Assembly (NCBI GenBank): GCA_949358305.1
Contig: OX442320.1
Coordinates: forward strand, 3,178,259 to 3,242,258
DNA: 64,000 bases
DNA from: Strigamia acuminata
Lineage: Eukaryota > Arthropoda > Chilopoda > Geophilomorpha > Linotaeniidae
Reading direction: 5' to 3'
The translations under genes and the position numbers were made by a program. The notes beneath the pieces are model-generated. The model saw only the letters and a list, made by a program, of their open reading frames with translations. It did not search any database and was not told the DNA's origin. Below, in pieces: positions 43,730 through 55,264 of this stretch (its first letter is position 1; each line of letters begins with the position of its first letter).

Positions 43730-44430
43730 AGGGGCCCCCGGCCTAAGTGGGCCTAATCCAAATTATTATTATTGCGATTAAATTTTCCTGTAAAAAAAAA
43801 AATTAAACTTTTGATCAAAAGGGCCCCCAAAAGGGCCTCCAAACTCCAGATCTAATTTCTGCACCTGAAAGCAGAATTTTTTATTTTTATAGCAGGGGCC
43901 CCTTGGCCATCAGGGGCCCCAAACTTTTTTAAGTGCTAAAAAGATTTATTTTCTATGTGTTTTAAGCAGGGGCCCCTTCACCCGGGCCCCCTTACGGTTA
44001 GGAGCCCCGAAACTTCAATTTTGTGGCTGAAAAGAGATTTTTAAAAATGTGGTTAAACAGGGGCCCCTTGATCTAGGCTCTCTTGACCCGGGGCCCCTTG
44101 ATCTAGGCCCCCTTGACCCGAGCCCCCTCACGGTTAGGGGCCCCAAAACTTCAATTTTGGGGCTAAAAAAAGATTTTTTTAAAATGTGGTTAAAAAGGGG
44201 TCCCATGATTTAGGCCCTCTTGACCCGGGGCCCCTTGATCTAGGCCCTCTTGACCCGAGCCCCCTTATGGTTAGGGGCCCCGAAACTTCAAGTTTGTGGC
44301 TGAAAAGAGAATCTTTCTAAAATGTGGTTAAACAGGGGCCCCTTGATCCGGGCCCCTTGATCCGGGCCCCCTTATGGGTAGGGGCCCCAAAACTCTAATT
44401 TTTACAGGCGAGAAGAGAATTTTTCAGGGG
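43730..44430. repeat. About 135-bp tandem repeat rich in GGGGCCCC
   Basis: Four to five units each contain TTAGGGGCCCC(A/G)AAACTTC, GTGGCTGAAAAGAGA, AATGTGGTTAAACAGG and GGGGCCCCTTGATC(T/C)(A/G)GGCCC with an internal 29-bp repeat. The self-complementary GGGGCCCC recurs more than ten times. The minus-strand frame at 44015-44206 is a by-product. Confidence 0.8.
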
Positions 44431-45064
44431 GCCCCTGCCCAATCCGTAACGAAAAAGCCTGAAATTTGCGTTGAAAATAATTTACGAGCGGAATTAGTCG
44501 TCGGATTTAATTTACAAATTCGCAGCGACGGATTTAAATGCGGGGGATAAAAAGCGAAAGGGTAATTAAGCCTAATTTGCGCGCTTAATACCTGACTGTG
44601 CTCATCCGTCATGCGATAGAAAAGCGGCCAATTCCATCAGTCGCGGCGTCCCGGCCCCCGCATTTCCATACACGAGTCATTCCTCAGCTAATTGCGAGCG
44701 CGATGACGTCAGTGGGGGTTAAGTTATGTCACGGGGAAGGGGGAACAATGAGTTTGGACAGCAATACACGGGGGTAGTCAAGCGAGCAGATGGAGAGGTG
44801 GGAGGGGCGAGGGAGAACGACCTGTCACCTGGAGGGTGCAGGAATTGCACTTGGGGATTACGTCATTCGTCAAGACGAGAGGCAAAGGAAAAAGGGGAAC
44901 AGCTGAGTGAGTGAGTGAGTGAGTGTGGGAGCGAGAATAATAATTTGGTTACTCTTAATGTTATTTTGTGTTCATGGCAGATAAATTTAATGATTATGGA
45001 ATAATATAATAATCGTGAGCAATAAATGCTTTTATTACGAGTTTTCCATCATTGTGGGACTAAA
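44431..45064. other. Intergenic stretch with (GAGT)n
   Basis: Balanced-composition unique DNA. A short (GAGT)n run lies at about 44904-44922. No gene is supported. Confidence 0.35.
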
Positions 45065-45470
45065 ACAGAACTTATAATAAGCCCAAACTTAGTTTTAAGG
45101 CTAAAATGTATTGAATTAGATGTAAAATAAGCATTTAAATAAGCCTAAACTTAGTTTTAAGGCTAAAATGCATTGAATTCGATGTAAAATAAGCATTTAA
45201 ATAAGCCTAAACTTAGTTTTAAGGCTAAAATTGACTAAATTTAAGTAAAAAAAAGCCTTGGAATGTGTCTGAACTTAGGTTTAAGGCTAAATTGCATTGA
45301 ATTTAATGCAAAGTAAGCATTTAAATATGCCTAAACTTAGTTTTAAGGCTAAAATTGACTAAATATAAGTGAAAAAAGCCTTTTAATATGTCTGAACTTA
45401 GTTTTAAGACTAAAGTGCATTGAATTATATGTGAAATAAGCATTTAAATAAGCCTAAACTCAGAATACAT
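45065..45470. repeat. About 62-bp tandem repeat (AATAAGCCTAAACTTAGTTT...)
   Basis: Six to seven units containing CCTAAACTTAGTTTTAAGGC and ATGTAAAATAAGCATTTAAA. Two alternating subtypes (GCATTGAATT and GACTAAAT(T/A)TAAG) suggest dimer amplification. Confidence 0.82.
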
Positions 45471-45474
45471 CAAG

Positions 45475-46345
45475 AATATATTCTCCAACTGTTGAAAAAT
45501 CTTTGAATTAGGCTTGGTTTAGCCTTGCAGAAGGCTTAAAATCATTTTGAAGGTTTGAAAAGTGATTTGGAGTCAATTATGTTCAATTGTTTACATTTCT
45601 ATCACACTTATTTCTGTGTGAGTTGATGCAGTCCCACCTGAGGAAAGTCCCTGGTGGAAATGAATCACTGAGAGAAGGCGCGTGTCTAATGGGAAGGGAG
45701 GAGGGGGCCAAATGGGGGTTGCTGAGTTAGACTGAGGGGAGGGGAATGAGTCACAATGAGAGAGAGAGAGCCATCTAGGTGATTCTAATGAAACAGGACA
45801 AGTTTGAAATTTGACATGTTTTCGCTGTGCGATCCAATTTTTTCCCACAACTCCAATAAATCCCTAAATCTTGATCCTGTAACAAAATAATAAATTTATA
45901 ATAATAATAATAATAATGAAAAAAAAATCTTTTTTTTTTTTTTTTTTAAAAAAAATGGTTAAGTAAAAATTGTGAGTGAACATCGAATGCATTTTAGCAT
46001 TTTTTTTTGTGGAGGGAATTTGACAGAGTTAGAGCGTTTAAGGTGAGTCAATGAAAAGCGACCCCTACAGACTGAATCGTGCAGCCAAATGGGCAAAACA
46101 TGTCGCCGCTGGATGGGGAAAGGGAGGTAGAAGGGTACCGCAGTGGTTGACCGAAGCTGACTCATCGCCGTGATGGAATATGGCGGTTAGGTGCTCGCAA
46201 CTGCCAACTTGATGCACAAGTGAGCAATTTCAAAGTTGTGGGGTTGGTATTGCTGTCGGTGCAATCGTTTGTTAGAAAATTTGCATTTGACCGATGTCCG
46301 GATTTTAGAATATCGTCGATTCCGATCATCGGCAACCGAATATTC
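45475..46345. other. Intergenic stretch with simple repeats
   Basis: Contains (TAA)n at 45895-45917 and A/T homopolymers at 45919-45955. The frames at 45591-45848 and 45959-46165 match nothing I know. Confidence 0.35.
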
Positions 46346-46346
46346 A

Positions 46347-46430
46347 TTTCTTTATTTATTTCTTTATTTATTTAAAACGCTCCAGCGGAGTAAAAAATCA
46401 GGAAAGTTAAGAGGGTTTTTTGTCCGTCAA
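46347..46430 (-). mobile_element. Short 5'-truncated LINE 3' end
   Basis: A (TTTA)n tail on the plus strand followed by CGCTCCAGCGGAGTAAAAAATCAGG parallels the LINE end at 46770 (CACTCCAGTGGAGTAAGATTCAGG). The ACTCCA.TGGAGT palindrome may be the 3' recognition hairpin. Confidence 0.55.
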
Positions 46431-46755
46431 GTCTAAATTTGTGGATGCGCCTGTGCAGGTTGTTGGGAAATAAATCTGACTCGATGCGAATGGTACTGTT
46501 GAATTATTACGTTTAAAACAAACGGTTAAATACGTGTTCGCGCGCGCTGCACGTTGATTCGGGACGTGGTAAGCGCAGCGAATTGAATAAGAGCAAAATC
46601 CGCTTGCGCCGTTATTCAAACGCTATTGCGCAACAAAGCTGTGTGTTTTGGGTGCTTAATCAATCTTGGTGCGCAACAATGACGTTGATTTAGCGCGCAA
46701 TGAAAAGTATTTTTTGAGGTTAGCCGTAATAAAAAACCAATAATCATCGAAAAAA

Positions 46756-47385
46756 AATTTAATTAATTAATTTATTTATTTAAGAGACACTCCAGTGGAG
46801 TAAGATTCAGGTTTATGAAAGAGCTTGTTGGTCTAATAGGCGTTTGCTTATACGCTTATGAAGGTGTCGGCAGTGGAAACGACACTTCGAGGCAGCACAG
46901 TCAAAAGACCATAATGCGGAGGTCGATGGGAAGATCGTTCCAGAGTGACGTGCATCTATGTGGGAATGTATTGCGTAGGTAGGTCATTCACTCCACCGTG
47001 ATCTCGAACTTATGGCGGCGAGACGTCCGGGTATCCACGTCAGAGTGGTAGAATTCCGTAATGGTATGAGCAGGATGATCAGCATTACAGAGGACGTCTG
47101 CTATGGCGGAGAGATCATGAAGCAGGAGGAGGTTGTCCAAAGTCAGGATACCGAACTCGTTGCACACCGGGGTGATATGGTTACGATCGTAACGGTTGAA
47201 AGCGTTGCGGATGACCGCGTTGTACGCCTTACCGAGAGGGAACTTGAACCGGCGCGCCGTCAAGTTCCAAATCGGCGAGGCATAGGTGATGACGGGGTAA
47301 ATCTTGGATTTAATGTAACTAATCTTTTTTGTACGGGACAGGACTCGGCGCAGGTGTTTCACAATGTAGGCTAACCGGTAATTAT
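46756..47385 (-). pseudogene. 5'-truncated non-LTR retrotransposon, RT C-terminal region
   Basis: The minus-strand frame 46988-47362 reads like the region after the reverse transcriptase core of Jockey/CR1-type LINEs: SYIKSKIYPVITYASPIW, then NRYDRNHITPVCNEFGILTL. After a stop at 46988 a shifted frame continues with RNTFPHRCTSLWNDLPIDLR, the typical ...WN.LP end. A (TAAA)/(TTAA) tail lies at 46756-46785. Truncation at about 47385 and the broken frame show that it is dead. Confidence 0.8.
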
Positions 47386-47389
47386 TTTA

Positions 47390-48780
47390 CAGTTCTCGGA
47401 TCTGGGTGGATCCAACGTGGTCTGACCTCAATCAATCCATTGTTTCAGAATGACGAGATTGATTGGAAATTCTTTAAAAATTGACTTCATCCGAGTTGCT
47501 ATCAATGTCACATAAAAAAAAACATTTTTGAACTAACACGAAACATTTAAGAAATTGCGAATTGAATTTTGAATCGACAGTCAGACTGCGCATGTGCATG
47601 ACTGTCTGATTCGAACTGATGGCGCAGAGCAAGATGTCTGCAACCATCATGCATTGCATTTTTTAAGTACGTTTTAATGACAACATAAAAATATCAAAAT
47701 CAACAGGCAAATCATTGATACAAACACAAAATCGATACAAAAAGTCCACCGGAGAAGGAACAAAGATACGATGCTCACGCGTAAGATAAACTGGTACATA
47801 AATTGTCACTGTATTATAAAATAATTATCACAACAATTTTTTTTTTTTTATAATTATTGGTTTTTTATTACAAGCTTCCAGAAAATGTAAAAATCCCACT
47901 CAGTGCACTAGACCTTTGACTTCTTTAAGAATCCGTCATCAAATCTTAAAAATCTCTTACAAGTTTGAAAATATTAGCCGCACATCAAGATCCGACCGAT
48001 CCCTCATCATTAAACAAAACATTGTTTGAAATTACTATCAAATTGAATTTGTCAGTCCAACCACTACTCTTGACAGCATTGATAATTTTCCAATGAAATG
48101 ACGTGTGTCTGAAGCCTTTATCCCCCATTTACCCCCACTACCCCTTTTACCCCCTTTTGGCCCAGCTGGACTTTAATGCGTGATAAGCATGTTGTTTATT
48201 CGACATTGTTTGTCGTCAATCACCCTCAAGCCAGAAAATATGGATGAGAAAAAGCCAAGATGGCTGTGGATAACAATCTAAGAGGCTGCTTTTCAATGCT
48301 ATCCATTCTTTAATGCACTTTTAAAACAATACAGATAAGGTTTTATTGTTGTTGTTTTGTGCCTAATAAAAGGATGGGAGGAAATTTACAAAATGTCGCC
48401 TTTGGGTGTCTAATAATTAGAAAATGTAATTAGAAATGATGAGATGTGGAAAAAGAGAGGTAAAAATTTTAGAATTGTGGAACAATAGAATAATATCAAC
48501 AATGCAAAGAGCATATTTGTAGTGTTGTTTATTGTTTGTGGCCGTGTGTGGGAAATATGGTGGACAATAGACCATTAGAAAATTATGATGTAATGCAGTT
48601 TGGCTTCGCCAGCAATAAGAAAACTACGAATTAAAAATGTTGTGATGTTATTTTGCAATGATTTTTCTCATAGACAACCATTGTTACAATCACCTGATTT
48701 TTCATTGTTTTTCTTGATATTTTTGTCTAACCACTTCTGGACTTTGGTCTGATTCAGTGTCTGGTCAGAAGTTTTTGCTC
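47390..48780. other. Intergenic stretch without gene
   Basis: Unique AT-rich sequence. A small hairpin CAGACTGCGCATGTGCATGACTGTCTG-like stretch lies at 47581-47610, sharing TGCGCATGTGCA with the hairpin at 16912. No exon is recognised. Confidence 0.35.
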
Positions 48781-48784
48781 GGCA

Positions 48785-48980
48785 TTGTTGCAAAACAAAA
48801 ACTGTCATTGTTGCAAAGCAAAAATTCTGTCATTGTTGCAAAGCAAAAATTCTGTCATTGTTGCAAAGCAAAATTTCTGTCATTGTTGCAAAGCAAAATT
48901 TCTGTCATTGTTGCAAAGCAAAAATTCTGTCATTGTTGCAAAGCAAAAATTCTATCATTGTTGCAAAACAAAAATTGTCT
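48785..48980. repeat. 25-bp minisatellite, core TCATTGTTGCAAAGCAAAA
   Basis: Eight units of ATTCTG plus TCATTGTTGCAAAGCAAAA. The same core forms the larger array at 49,690-50,765. All three plus frames are open; none is a gene. Confidence 0.9.
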
Positions 48981-48984
48981 TCTG

Positions 48985-49685
48985 ACATTTCACCGTTCGA
49001 ATGGGACCCGGATGGAACATATTTGTTCCCGTTAAGTATTTTCTTTAGTTATTAGTTCCCAACACGCTTCTGGCATTTTCAGCCATTTTGATTTAATTTG
49101 CCTTTGTTGATAAAGGCCATTTTTTTTGGAGGTGGAGGATGGGGGGGGGGGAGTTGATTTTAAATGACATTTTGCAATTAAAAAGTGAACCCTAGTGGAA
49201 AATTATTTTTCCAAAAAATTTCTCTCATTTTGTAATTGGATGACACTCTTAAGAGTGAACCCTAGTGTGAAATTATTAAAAGTAGAAGTTAGAAGGAAAA
49301 AATTATTTTAAAGAAAAAAAAAATCATTTTTAACAATGTATATTTAAAAAATAGTGGCTTAAAGTGCGCTGTGCATTAATGGAAGACAAGCAAGGGTGCC
49401 ATTAACCCTTTTAATATGAGTAGTGAATGGGTTAAAGAGGAAAATTAGGGCGACATTTTGTTTATTTATGACCACGGTCTAATTACAAGATGGATTTTAT
49501 TTTAAGAAAAATGCAATGTTTGCTACTTTTCTTTTCCCCCTCACATTGTTTTCCTAAATTAACTCCATCTTGAATTTCCACAATTTTTCATAGATGGATA
49601 GACATTTCCGGAAAAAAAGGTTTTTATCGGGCAAACCTTTACAGCACTTTAGTGGTAGCGCATTGAGTTACACGACGGAGATTAA
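48985..49685. other. Spacer between two related arrays
   Basis: AT-rich unique DNA containing a run of about ten G near 49141. The phrase GAGTGAACCCTAGTG(T/G) recurs at about 49185 and 49254. No gene is supported. Confidence 0.35.
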
Positions 49686-49689
49686 AATG

Positions 49690-50765
49690 CTTCATCCGTT
49701 GTAGCAAAATAAAGATTAATTAAAGCGCTTTACTCATTGTATAGCAAAAACAAAGATTAACAAAAATGCTTCTTTCATTGTTGCAAAAGAAGGATTAAAC
49801 ATGCTTCACTCATTGTTGCAAAACAAAGATTAAACATGCTTCACTCATTGTTGCAAAACAATAATTAAAAATGCTTCTGTCATTGTTGCAAAACAATAAT
49901 TAAAAATGCTTCTGTCATATAGTTGCAAAACAAAGATTCTGTCATTGTTGCAAAACAAAAAATTCTGTTATTGTTGCAAAACAAAAATTCTGTCATTGTT
50001 CAAAACAAAAAATTCTGTTATTGTTGCAAACAAAAATTCTGTCATTGTTGCAAAACAAAAAATTCTGTTATTGTTGCAAAAAAAATTGCAATTGTTGCAA
50101 AAAAAATTGCAATTGTTGCAAACAAAAATTGTCATTGTTGCAAAGCAAAAATTCTGTCATTGTTGCAAAGCAAAAATTAAAAATGCTTCTGTCATTGTTA
50201 AAAAACAGAAAATTGTCATTGTTGCAAACCAAAAATTGTCATTGCTGCAAAGCAAAAATTGTCATTGTTGCAAAGCAAAAATTGTCATTGTTGCAAAGCA
50301 AAAATTGTCATTGTTGCAAAGCAAAAATTGTCATTGTTGCAAAGCAAAAATTGTCATTGTTGCAAAGCAAAAATTGTCATTGTTGCAAAGCAAAAATTGT
50401 CATTGTTGCAAAGCAAAAATTGTCATTGTTGCAAAGCAAAAATTGTCATTGTTGCAAAGCAAAAATTGTCATTGTTGCAAAGCAAAAATTGTCATTGTTG
50501 CAAAGCAAAAATTCTGTCATTGTTACAAAGCAAAAATTAAAAATGCTTGTGTCATTGTTGCAAAGCAAAAATTAAAAATGCTTCTGTCATTGTTGCAAAG
50601 CAAAAAATTCTGTCATTGTTGCAAAGCAAAAATTTTGTCATTGTTGCAAAGCAAAAATTTTGTCATTGTTGCAAAGCAAAAAATTGTCATTGTTGCAAAA
50701 AAAAAAAATCTGTGATTGTTGCAAAGCAAAAAATTCTGTCATTGTTGCAAAACAAAAATTTCCTG
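49690..50765. repeat. Large 23-bp minisatellite, core TCATTGTTGCAAAGCAAAAAT
   Basis: About 40 units. The left edge has diverged units of about 36 bp (ATTAAAAATGCTTCTGTCATTG...), passing into 25-bp and then homogeneous 23-bp units at 50230-50510, with mixed units to the right. The 23-bp period and absence of stop words leave all three plus frames open (up to 269 codons), so the long reading frames are artefacts. Confidence 0.93.
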
Positions 50766-50769
50766 ATTG

Positions 50770-51245
50770 TTAGAAAACTAATGAAATTTTTCTTATTTTT
50801 TTCAGATAAAGAAACAATCAAAATTGATGGTTGATGAGAATTGTGTTGATTGTTTGATTGTTACATACTGTGCCATACTGCTATTAATATCCATCAGAGT
50901 AACAGACCACACATTTCTAATTATTGCAAGGGCAGTTCCTTGCATTCGTCTGTCACTAAGGCACAGCAGCGCCATCAGTCTTTAGTGACTGAACTCAACT
51001 TGTAAATATTTCATTGTTTCCAGCTTGTTTTTCCATCTTTTGTTAATTTTTGTTTTGTTTATAAATCTGTCATGCATTGGCATTAACCAGCTGTGTGCAT
51101 AAGGAGTCATTCTAATCAATAGATCTGATTGTTTGTTTGTATTGTGTCAGATCATCAATAATTTGAGTTAGTCATAATGTAGTAATTCATTCACCTCTTC
51201 CTGCTGATGTGGTAAAAGAGATATGACAAATCATGCATTTGATTT
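50770..51245. other. Spacer between arrays
   Basis: Unique sequence with no coding evidence. Confidence 0.35.
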
Positions 51246-51249
51246 TAAA

Positions 51250-51655
51250 GGGCAACACTTTTTACACATATGTACACATTTTTACACATAAAATTCATTT
51301 CTTTTTTAGATTTTTACACAAAATTTACTTTTTTTTTTATATTTTTACACAAAATTTACTTTTTTTTTTACACAAAATTTACTTTGTTTTTACACAGAAT
51401 TTACTCTGTTTTTACACAAAATTTACTTTGTTTTTACACAAAATTTACTTTTTTTTTTTACATTTTTACACAAAATTTACTTTTTTTTTTACATTTTTAC
51501 ACAAAATTTACTTTTTTTTTACACTTTTACACACAAAATTTACTTTTCTTCACATTTTTACACACGCAGGCTTTTTTTTCACTTTTTTCCACTTTGTTTG
51601 CAAATAAAATTCATCTTTTATTTTCACATTTTTACACTTTTACACTTTTTTAGGC
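51250..51655 (+). repeat. Array of TTTTTACACAAAATTTACTT units (left arm of an inverted pair)
   Basis: About sixteen variable units of 20-26 bp. The reverse complement of the same unit forms the array at 52485-53050. The long plus frames through it encode only the repeat. Confidence 0.88.
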
Positions 51656-51687
51656 ACAAAATCCACATTTTTGCACTTTTTAATTAA

Positions 51688-51965
51688 AAAAATGCACTTT
51701 TCGAGTGGAAAAATGCACTTTTCGAGTGGAAAAATGCACTTTTCGAGTGGAAAAATGCACTTTTCGAGTGGAAAAATGCACTTTTTGAGTAGAAAAATGC
51801 ACTTTTCGAGTAGAAAAATGCACTTTTCGAGTTGAAAAATGCACTTTTCGAGTATAAAAATGCACTTTTCGAGTATAAAAATGCACTTTTCGAGTAAAAA
51901 ATGCACTTTTCGAGTTGAAAAATATACATTTTGAGTAAAAAAAATGCATTTTTCTCGTATAAAAA
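51688..51965. repeat. 21-bp minisatellite (TGCACTTTTCGAGTGGAAAAA)n-type
   Basis: About twelve units, the first several identical, then GTAGA, GTTGA and GTATA variants. The period is exactly three times seven, so seven-residue periodic frames arise in all minus frames. Not a gene. Confidence 0.9.
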
Positions 51966-51969
51966 TATA

Positions 51970-52484
51970 TTCTTTGAGTAGTTGTGTGGCGAGATGAAAT
52001 TCTCGGTTGCGGGTGTTCAGACAGAGTCGTCCAGGCCATAACCAGTAGCATTTCTTTGCAACTCCTCTGAAACTAAACTTGAGCTTAGGTTAGGGTGTGA
52101 TTCCCACCTTCTCGTGTTTCCACACGATCAATGCCAGGGCTCTCCGTGCAAAATGACTTGGGTTTTCTGCCGTCAAATTACGAGTTCGGTCACTTGTCCC
52201 CGTCTGAATCTCTCAGACTTGTGAAGACAGATTAGTAACCTGATCCCATTTGTTATCTACACTGTAGTGCAGAGCTGCTCACACGTTTTCCTGGCAAGGT
52301 CGACTATTCATTTCCCCGCAGTCCACTTATTTATGGGACTATTCACTTGTTTAAAGACTGTCCAAAAACATTTTTCTTTTAATTTTTTTAACTTGTGGAA
52401 GTTTAAGGGAGAAAATAGAAGTTTTTACAGTAAAAAAAAACATTGCTGTAAGAAAAATCCATTTTAACTACAAAAATATGTGTT
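51970..52484. other. Unique centre between inverted arrays
   Basis: About 500 bp of balanced, non-repetitive sequence. No exon is recognised. Confidence 0.35.
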
Positions 52485-53050
52485 AGTGTAAACAGTTATA
52501 AAAGTACATTTTGTGTGGAAAAGTGTAAAATTATAAAAATTTGAAAATAAAAAGGTGAATTTTGTGTTAAAAAAGGTATAAAATGTAAAAAAGGGTGAAT
52601 TTTGTGCGTAAAATAAGTGTAAAAGTGTTAAAATTTGAAAATAAAAGGTTAATTTTGTGTGTAAAAAGTGTAAAAGTGTAAAAATGTAAAGTAAAGTAAA
52701 TTTTGTGCGTAAAAATGTAAAGAAAAGTAAATTTTGTGTGTATAAATGTAAAGAAAAGTAAATTTTGTGTGTAAAAATGTAACAAAAAAAGTAAATTTTG
52801 TGTAAAACGTAACAAAAAAAGTAAATTTTGTGTAAAAATGTAAGAGAAGTAAATTTTATGTGTAAAAATGTAAAAAAAAAAAGTTAATTTTATGTAAAAG
52901 AAGTAAATTTTATGTGTAAAAATGTAAAAAAAGTAAATTTTATGTATAAAAATGTAAAAAAAAGTAAATTTTATGTATAAAAATGTAAAAGAAAAGTTAA
53001 TTTTATGTATAAAAATGTAAAAAAAAGTAGATTTTAAGTGTGAAAAAGAT
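52485..53050 (-). repeat. Array of AAGTAAATTTTGTGTAAAAA units (right arm of an inverted pair)
   Basis: About twenty units of AAAGTAAATTTT(G/A)TGTGTAAAAATGT, the complement of the 51250-51655 unit. The minus frame of 212 codons at 52567-53205 is mostly repeat-encoded. Confidence 0.88.
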
Positions 53051-53895
53051 TTTATTTTTTTAAAAACTGCATTTTCATGTACAAAAATAATACGAAGTAC
53101 TTGTAAACAAAAAAAACTTTTGACAATGCACGAGCAAGACTCAAAGAAAGTGCACAAATGGTGGCGCACGCCAATAGACACAAGCAGTAATATCCACATC
53201 ATCACGTGTGTTAAAAATACTTAAAAATTGACCACCGAATTACACTGTTGATATTTCCGAGCTAAGATTTCCCTTATATAGACACACACTGTTTGCTGCT
53301 CATATCGTGCGCTTCATTAACCCCCTTTCCCCCTTCATCATCCGATCAATTCGTCCCGGAACACGAACCTAATGGCGCGTAATACAGCCAACAGAGCGCG
53401 CCACAACTGAAAATCCAACGCCCAAGATGAACGATGGCGGAAGAGAATGTCTTGGAATTTCCCAGGAATGATGATGCCACGTATACCTGATTGATTACGT
53501 AACAATAGCTGACTCACGTTGTTGATGTTTGTTCATCTAATTCCCCCTCGCAACCCTTTCTATCTTCCCCATTAAAAAACAAACACGCATTCTGAATGGC
53601 TAGAGCCCGCACGATACTTTCTATAAAGGTACAAAAACCTGTCTCCAAATAATAAAGTAAAAATCTCTTGTAAAGGTGCGTTTTCATGTGCGATTATTTC
53701 GTCAATCCCGCGCGAATTTTGGTAAATTGTTCCCATTGGATGAGATTCCCATAGTCTAGTCACCCTAAATTTTCTCTAAACTACAGTTTCCGGCATTGAA
53801 GAGTCTAAAGTACAATTCAAAGCCGGTTATTAATCAAGTGCAACTCTTATTCGTAAAAATACAATAATAAAAAAAAATCCCAAAGAAACACATTA
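53051..53895. other. Intergenic stretch without gene
   Basis: Unique sequence with no supported coding region. Confidence 0.35.
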
Positions 53896-54456
53896 GGTGC
53901 ATTCAATCTTAAATGGATTTCCGAAATCCTGATTTTCTTGATTTTCAGAAATCAAGGAAGTCGGATTTCAACTTTAAACAACCTTAAAATTTCCCAAAAT
54001 CTAACTGCTGCGCATGCGCAATGTGAACCATGAGATCAACTTCCTGTTTGCAATGCGGGACATTTAAACACAGTCGGCCGCATTCGAGAGTTCAAACGCT
54101 GTTGAAATATCACGATTTTGCCATGCGGGACATTTAATCAGAGTCGGCCACGTTCAAGAGGTCAAACGCAGCCGAAATATCATGATTTTCCTAATTGCAA
54201 TCGCAATTTTCCCAATTGCAATTATTAAATTGCAAACAAAAATAACTGCTCTGATCGCTCTATGTGCAATTCAAAATCGCTGAAAATCAACTTGGAAATC
54301 AACGAAATCAAGAAAAGCGACCCAATATGTTGCTTTCTCGAAATCGAATTTTCTGAAATCCGATTTCGTTTTTATGACGGAAAAACCGTCACTTCCGGGC
54401 TCCAGAAATCAGCTAAATCAACGAAATCAACAAAATCGCTGCTTATTGAACGTACC
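53896..54456. mobile_element. MITE, GGTGCATTCAATCTTAAATGG family (copy 2)
   Basis: Flanked by TA (CATTA on the left, TAATG on the right). The left end equals copy 1 (15761). The right end GGTACGTTCAATAAGCAGCG is more diverged. The interior contains a segment of about 60 bp duplicated in tandem (GCGGGACATTTAA...) that copy 1 lacks. Confidence 0.75.
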
Positions 54457-54459
54457 TAA

Positions 54460-55260
54460 TGGTTATTGCTTACAGGGATTAAGATTTAATTCTTGGATTA
54501 AAAGTCCGGTCAGTTGATCAATTGTCAAAGGGGAGATGAAACTGCAGTAAAAAAAAATAAAAAAGAAGCGTCGTGGTGTGATTATGGGAGATTTATAAGC
54601 ATTCCGTGCTTCCGGTGGCCATTTTGGCAGATGGTGGTAATTGGTGGTAATTCTGTATGATGATGATAAATCCTTGGAGAGAAATAATATCCAATGGTGA
54701 AGTTAATCCTCACAATAGTCGTACACTGTTTGAAATCCTAATTAACTATGTGCCCCCTGTTGGCTGTAATGTGTAGTAATGAGGTTTAGGTGATGGGGTT
54801 TGGATGGAATGGGGAAACAAGGTGAGAATTGGGATGGAGAAATGAATTCAAGTGGATTGTGGAGATTCATGTTGTTGTTATGAGATCAGATTTAAGTGGT
54901 GGAGTATAATCTGAAATAAATAGCGGGAAAGATTTGTGGAATTAATTTATACATTTTACTGCAGTTTAAGTTGTTTTACAGCTACGGCTGGATTTCAAAG
55001 TTTCTGTTTATATGGTTTTGGGGGTTTCTAGAAACAACTTTAAGCCACAACTTTCAGCTTTACGGTATGACACATAAATGCCTGATCCGTCAATCTAACT
55101 TGCAAGGTGGCCATTTTGAATTTGGTTCTGGGAGAACCGCTGGAAACAATTATTAGTGGGGCCCCAAAGATTTTTGTCAAATTTTCTTAGAAATTTTAAA
55201 GTGCAGGGCCCCCTCTGAGCGCAACCCAATTCCACACATTACATTTACTGTTTAATGGCA
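54460..55260. other. Intergenic stretch without gene
   Basis: G/T-rich and AT-rich unique DNA with no coding evidence. Confidence 0.35.
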
Positions 55261-55264
55261 CTAA

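Noticed and set aside
49906-50715. 269-codon plus-strand frame and its overlapping companions
   Set aside because: Encoded entirely by a 23-bp tandem repeat without stop words; all three frames are open, so length is no evidence for a gene.
48785-50765. CRISPR-like regular repeats
   Set aside because: Direct tandem units with no unique spacers, in an animal genome.
51640-52051. Overlapping minus-strand frames with seven-residue periodicity
   Set aside because: By-product of a 21-bp minisatellite, open in several frames at once.
52567-53205. 212-codon minus-strand hydrophobic frame resembling a membrane protein
   Set aside because: Hydrophobicity comes from T/A-rich tandem repeat units; the inverted partner array gives the same peptides from the other strand.
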